A stretch of DNA of 6,296 nucleotides, from the NCBI GenBank assembly GCA_964247295.1, contig CAXTTV010000249.1, positions 1 to 6,296 of the forward strand. Reading direction: 5' to 3'. Below are positions 5,666 to 6,296 of this stretch, in pieces (position 1 is the first letter of the stretch; each line of letters starts with the position of its first letter). This DNA is from CAXTTV01 sp964247295. GTDB lineage: Bacteria; Chloroflexota; Ktedonobacteria; Ktedonobacterales; Ktedonobacteraceae. The notes under the pieces were generated by a model. It was not told the DNA's origin, did no database searches, and saw only the letters and a list, made by a program, of their open reading frames with translations. The translations under genes were made by a program, and so were the position numbers.

Positions 5666-6277
5666 CTGAGAAGGGCGAGGGCCGGAAGTGCGGTTGGCTG
5701 AGCGAGCTTTAATCTCGGTTCGTCGGGCGCGTGCCTGCGTCTTTGGAGAGCGAGCGGGAGTTTTTGGGGAAGCTGTTGTCGTTTCAGATTCCTGCGACTC
5801 GATATTCTTTGGTGTCTCTGACGCGATCAGGTTATCTGTATCCCTGGCAATGCTGTTCCAGAAATTTTCCTGACGGCGTTGAGCGGGGCGAGATCCTTTT
5901 AAGACGCGACCGTCCGGAAGTCTGGTCATGTGCTGCTGTTCTTCCGCTGCGCGTGTCTGAGCAGAGCGACCCTGGAAAGGTCGGACAGTTGAGCGACCAC
6001 GATCATCGCGACCATCACGGCTGGAGAATCGTTCGTAATCGCCTTCAAATTGGGCCCTGCCTGAGCGATCATCGCGCTGGAAACGGGGTCGGTTATCACG
6101 GCGAGGTTCGCTGCGATCGTCGGGCCGGAAGCCGGGACGAGCCTGGGCACCGCCATTGCGATCATCGGGCCGGAAATTGGGACGAGCCTGATCCTGGAAG
6201 CCGGGACGAGCCTGACCCTGGGCACCGCCATTACGGTCATCGCGTCGGAAATTTGGACGGTCGTCGCGCTGGAAGAA
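5636..6277 (-). CDS. C-terminal part of an Arg/Asp-rich repeat protein, upstream frame broken by TGA
   Basis: A 213-codon frame with no stop. The upstream half is a low-complexity Arg/Asp/Gly/Gln/Pro region with repeated RDDR or PDDR and ARPGF/ARPNF motifs. The downstream half contains MTRLPDGRVLKGSRP, NFWNSIARDTDNLI and a basic Lys/Arg/Pro/Thr-rich tail with PKTPARSPKTQARARR. The composition resembles RNA-binding tails such as those of DEAD-box helicases, but no catalytic domain is in view and I cannot name the protein. No ATG, GTG or TTG occurs in frame between the TGA at 6278-6280 and ATG 5929. The frame therefore has no proper start: either translation begins at 5929 (97 residues, weak GGAAGA site) or this is the broken 3' part of a longer gene. 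The overlapping frame at 5926-6240 is rich in Val/Ala/Pro/Ile and looks like a shadow of the repeats. Confidence 0.55.
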   Translation of the reverse strand, partial: FFQRDDRPNFRRDDRNGGAQGQARPGFQDQARPNFRPDDRNGGAQARPGFRPDDRSEPRRDNRPRFQRDDRSGRAQFEGDYERFSSRDGRDDRGRSTVRPFQGRSAQTRAAEEQQHMTRLPDGRVLKGSRPAQRRQENFWNSIARDTDNLIASETPKNIESQESETTTASPKTPARSPKTQARARRTEIKARSANRTSGPRPSQKGFKWPTQG

Positions 6278-6296
6278 TCAAGTGCGGTCGTCGCGG
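6116..6296 (-). repeat. Degenerate in-frame tandem repeats encoding the RDDR/ARPGF region
   Basis: The 30 bases at 6116-6145 recur at 6161-6190 (offset 45 bases, 15 codons) with about four differences. The 22 bases at 6146-6167 recur at 6221-6242 (offset 75 bases, 25 codons) with two differences. The 18 bases at 6128-6145 recur exactly at 6197-6214. All offsets are multiples of three, as expected for repeats kept in frame by selection on the protein. The repeated peptide is about NGGAQARPGFRPDDR. The array continues to the window edge. Confidence 0.75.
6278..6280 (-). other. In-frame TGA inside the repeat array
   Basis: The minus-strand codons around the site read CGC ACT TGA TTC TTC CAG. 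Upstream, at 6281-6295, the same frame still encodes Arg-Asp-Asp-Arg-Thr, and downstream the frame continues with Phe-Phe-Gln-Arg-Asp-Asp-Arg. One C-to-T change from CGA (Arg) would explain the stop. A sequencing error, a genuine nonsense mutation or a real gene end are the alternatives. Confidence 0.7.

Noticed and set aside
5926..6240. Minus-strand open frame of 104 codons that overlaps ATG 5929 by ATGA
   Set aside because: It is rich in Val, Ala, Pro and Ile with repeats that mirror the RDDR array in the other frame. The RDDR frame has the more protein-like continuation into the C-terminal tail, so this is taken as a shadow and the ATGA overlap as chance.

Overview
The window looks like bacterial chromosome of moderate GC, with sigma70-type promoters, Shine-Dalgarno sites and intrinsic terminators. 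A menaquinone-type methyltransferase beside a long-chain prenyl synthase indicates a quinone-respiring bacterium. Together with a zinc-ribbon/pseudokinase protein and an Arg/Asp-rich repeat protein, this is reminiscent of Chloroflexota, perhaps Ktedonobacteria. The taxonomic guess is inference and not secure.

Left part (+ strand): a small Cys-containing hypothetical protein (31-423) is followed by a 243-base intergenic region. This region holds a near-consensus promoter (469-498) and, about 25 bases downstream, a terminator-like hairpin (524-555). Next comes a 602-residue protein (667-2475) with an N-terminal zinc ribbon, a long disordered Ser/Pro/Gln-rich segment, a protein-kinase fold whose catalytic residues are replaced, and a single C-terminal membrane segment. 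A strong bidirectional terminator (2492-2523) separates it from the convergent genes on the other strand.

Middle part (- strand, reading right to left): a PflA/COG1313-type radical SAM protein (5500 to 4556), a polyprenyl diphosphate synthase (4350 to 3364) and a MenG/UbiE methyltransferase (3284 to 2541). The synthase and methyltransferase probably form a menaquinone operon: the first makes the isoprenoid side chain and the second performs the final C-methylation of demethylmenaquinone. The radical SAM gene and the synthase gene are each preceded by the same ten-base element GTGCTATAAT, an extended -10 promoter. The synthase has a leader of about 155 bases that can form alternative hairpins.

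Right part (- strand): the C-terminal portion of an Arg/Asp/Gly-rich repeat protein (6277 to 5636) with a basic tail. The repeat frame continues to the window edge but is broken by an in-frame TGA at 6278-6280, with the same frame and the same RDDR motif on both sides. This is a recent nonsense mutation, a sequence error or a recoding site.

The points most worth a second look are this interrupted frame, the promoter-hairpin pair at 469-555, the pseudokinase with a (GA)7 tract placed so that slippage removes its membrane anchor, and the structured leader of the prenyl synthase gene. I see no mobile element, CRISPR array, tRNA or rRNA.
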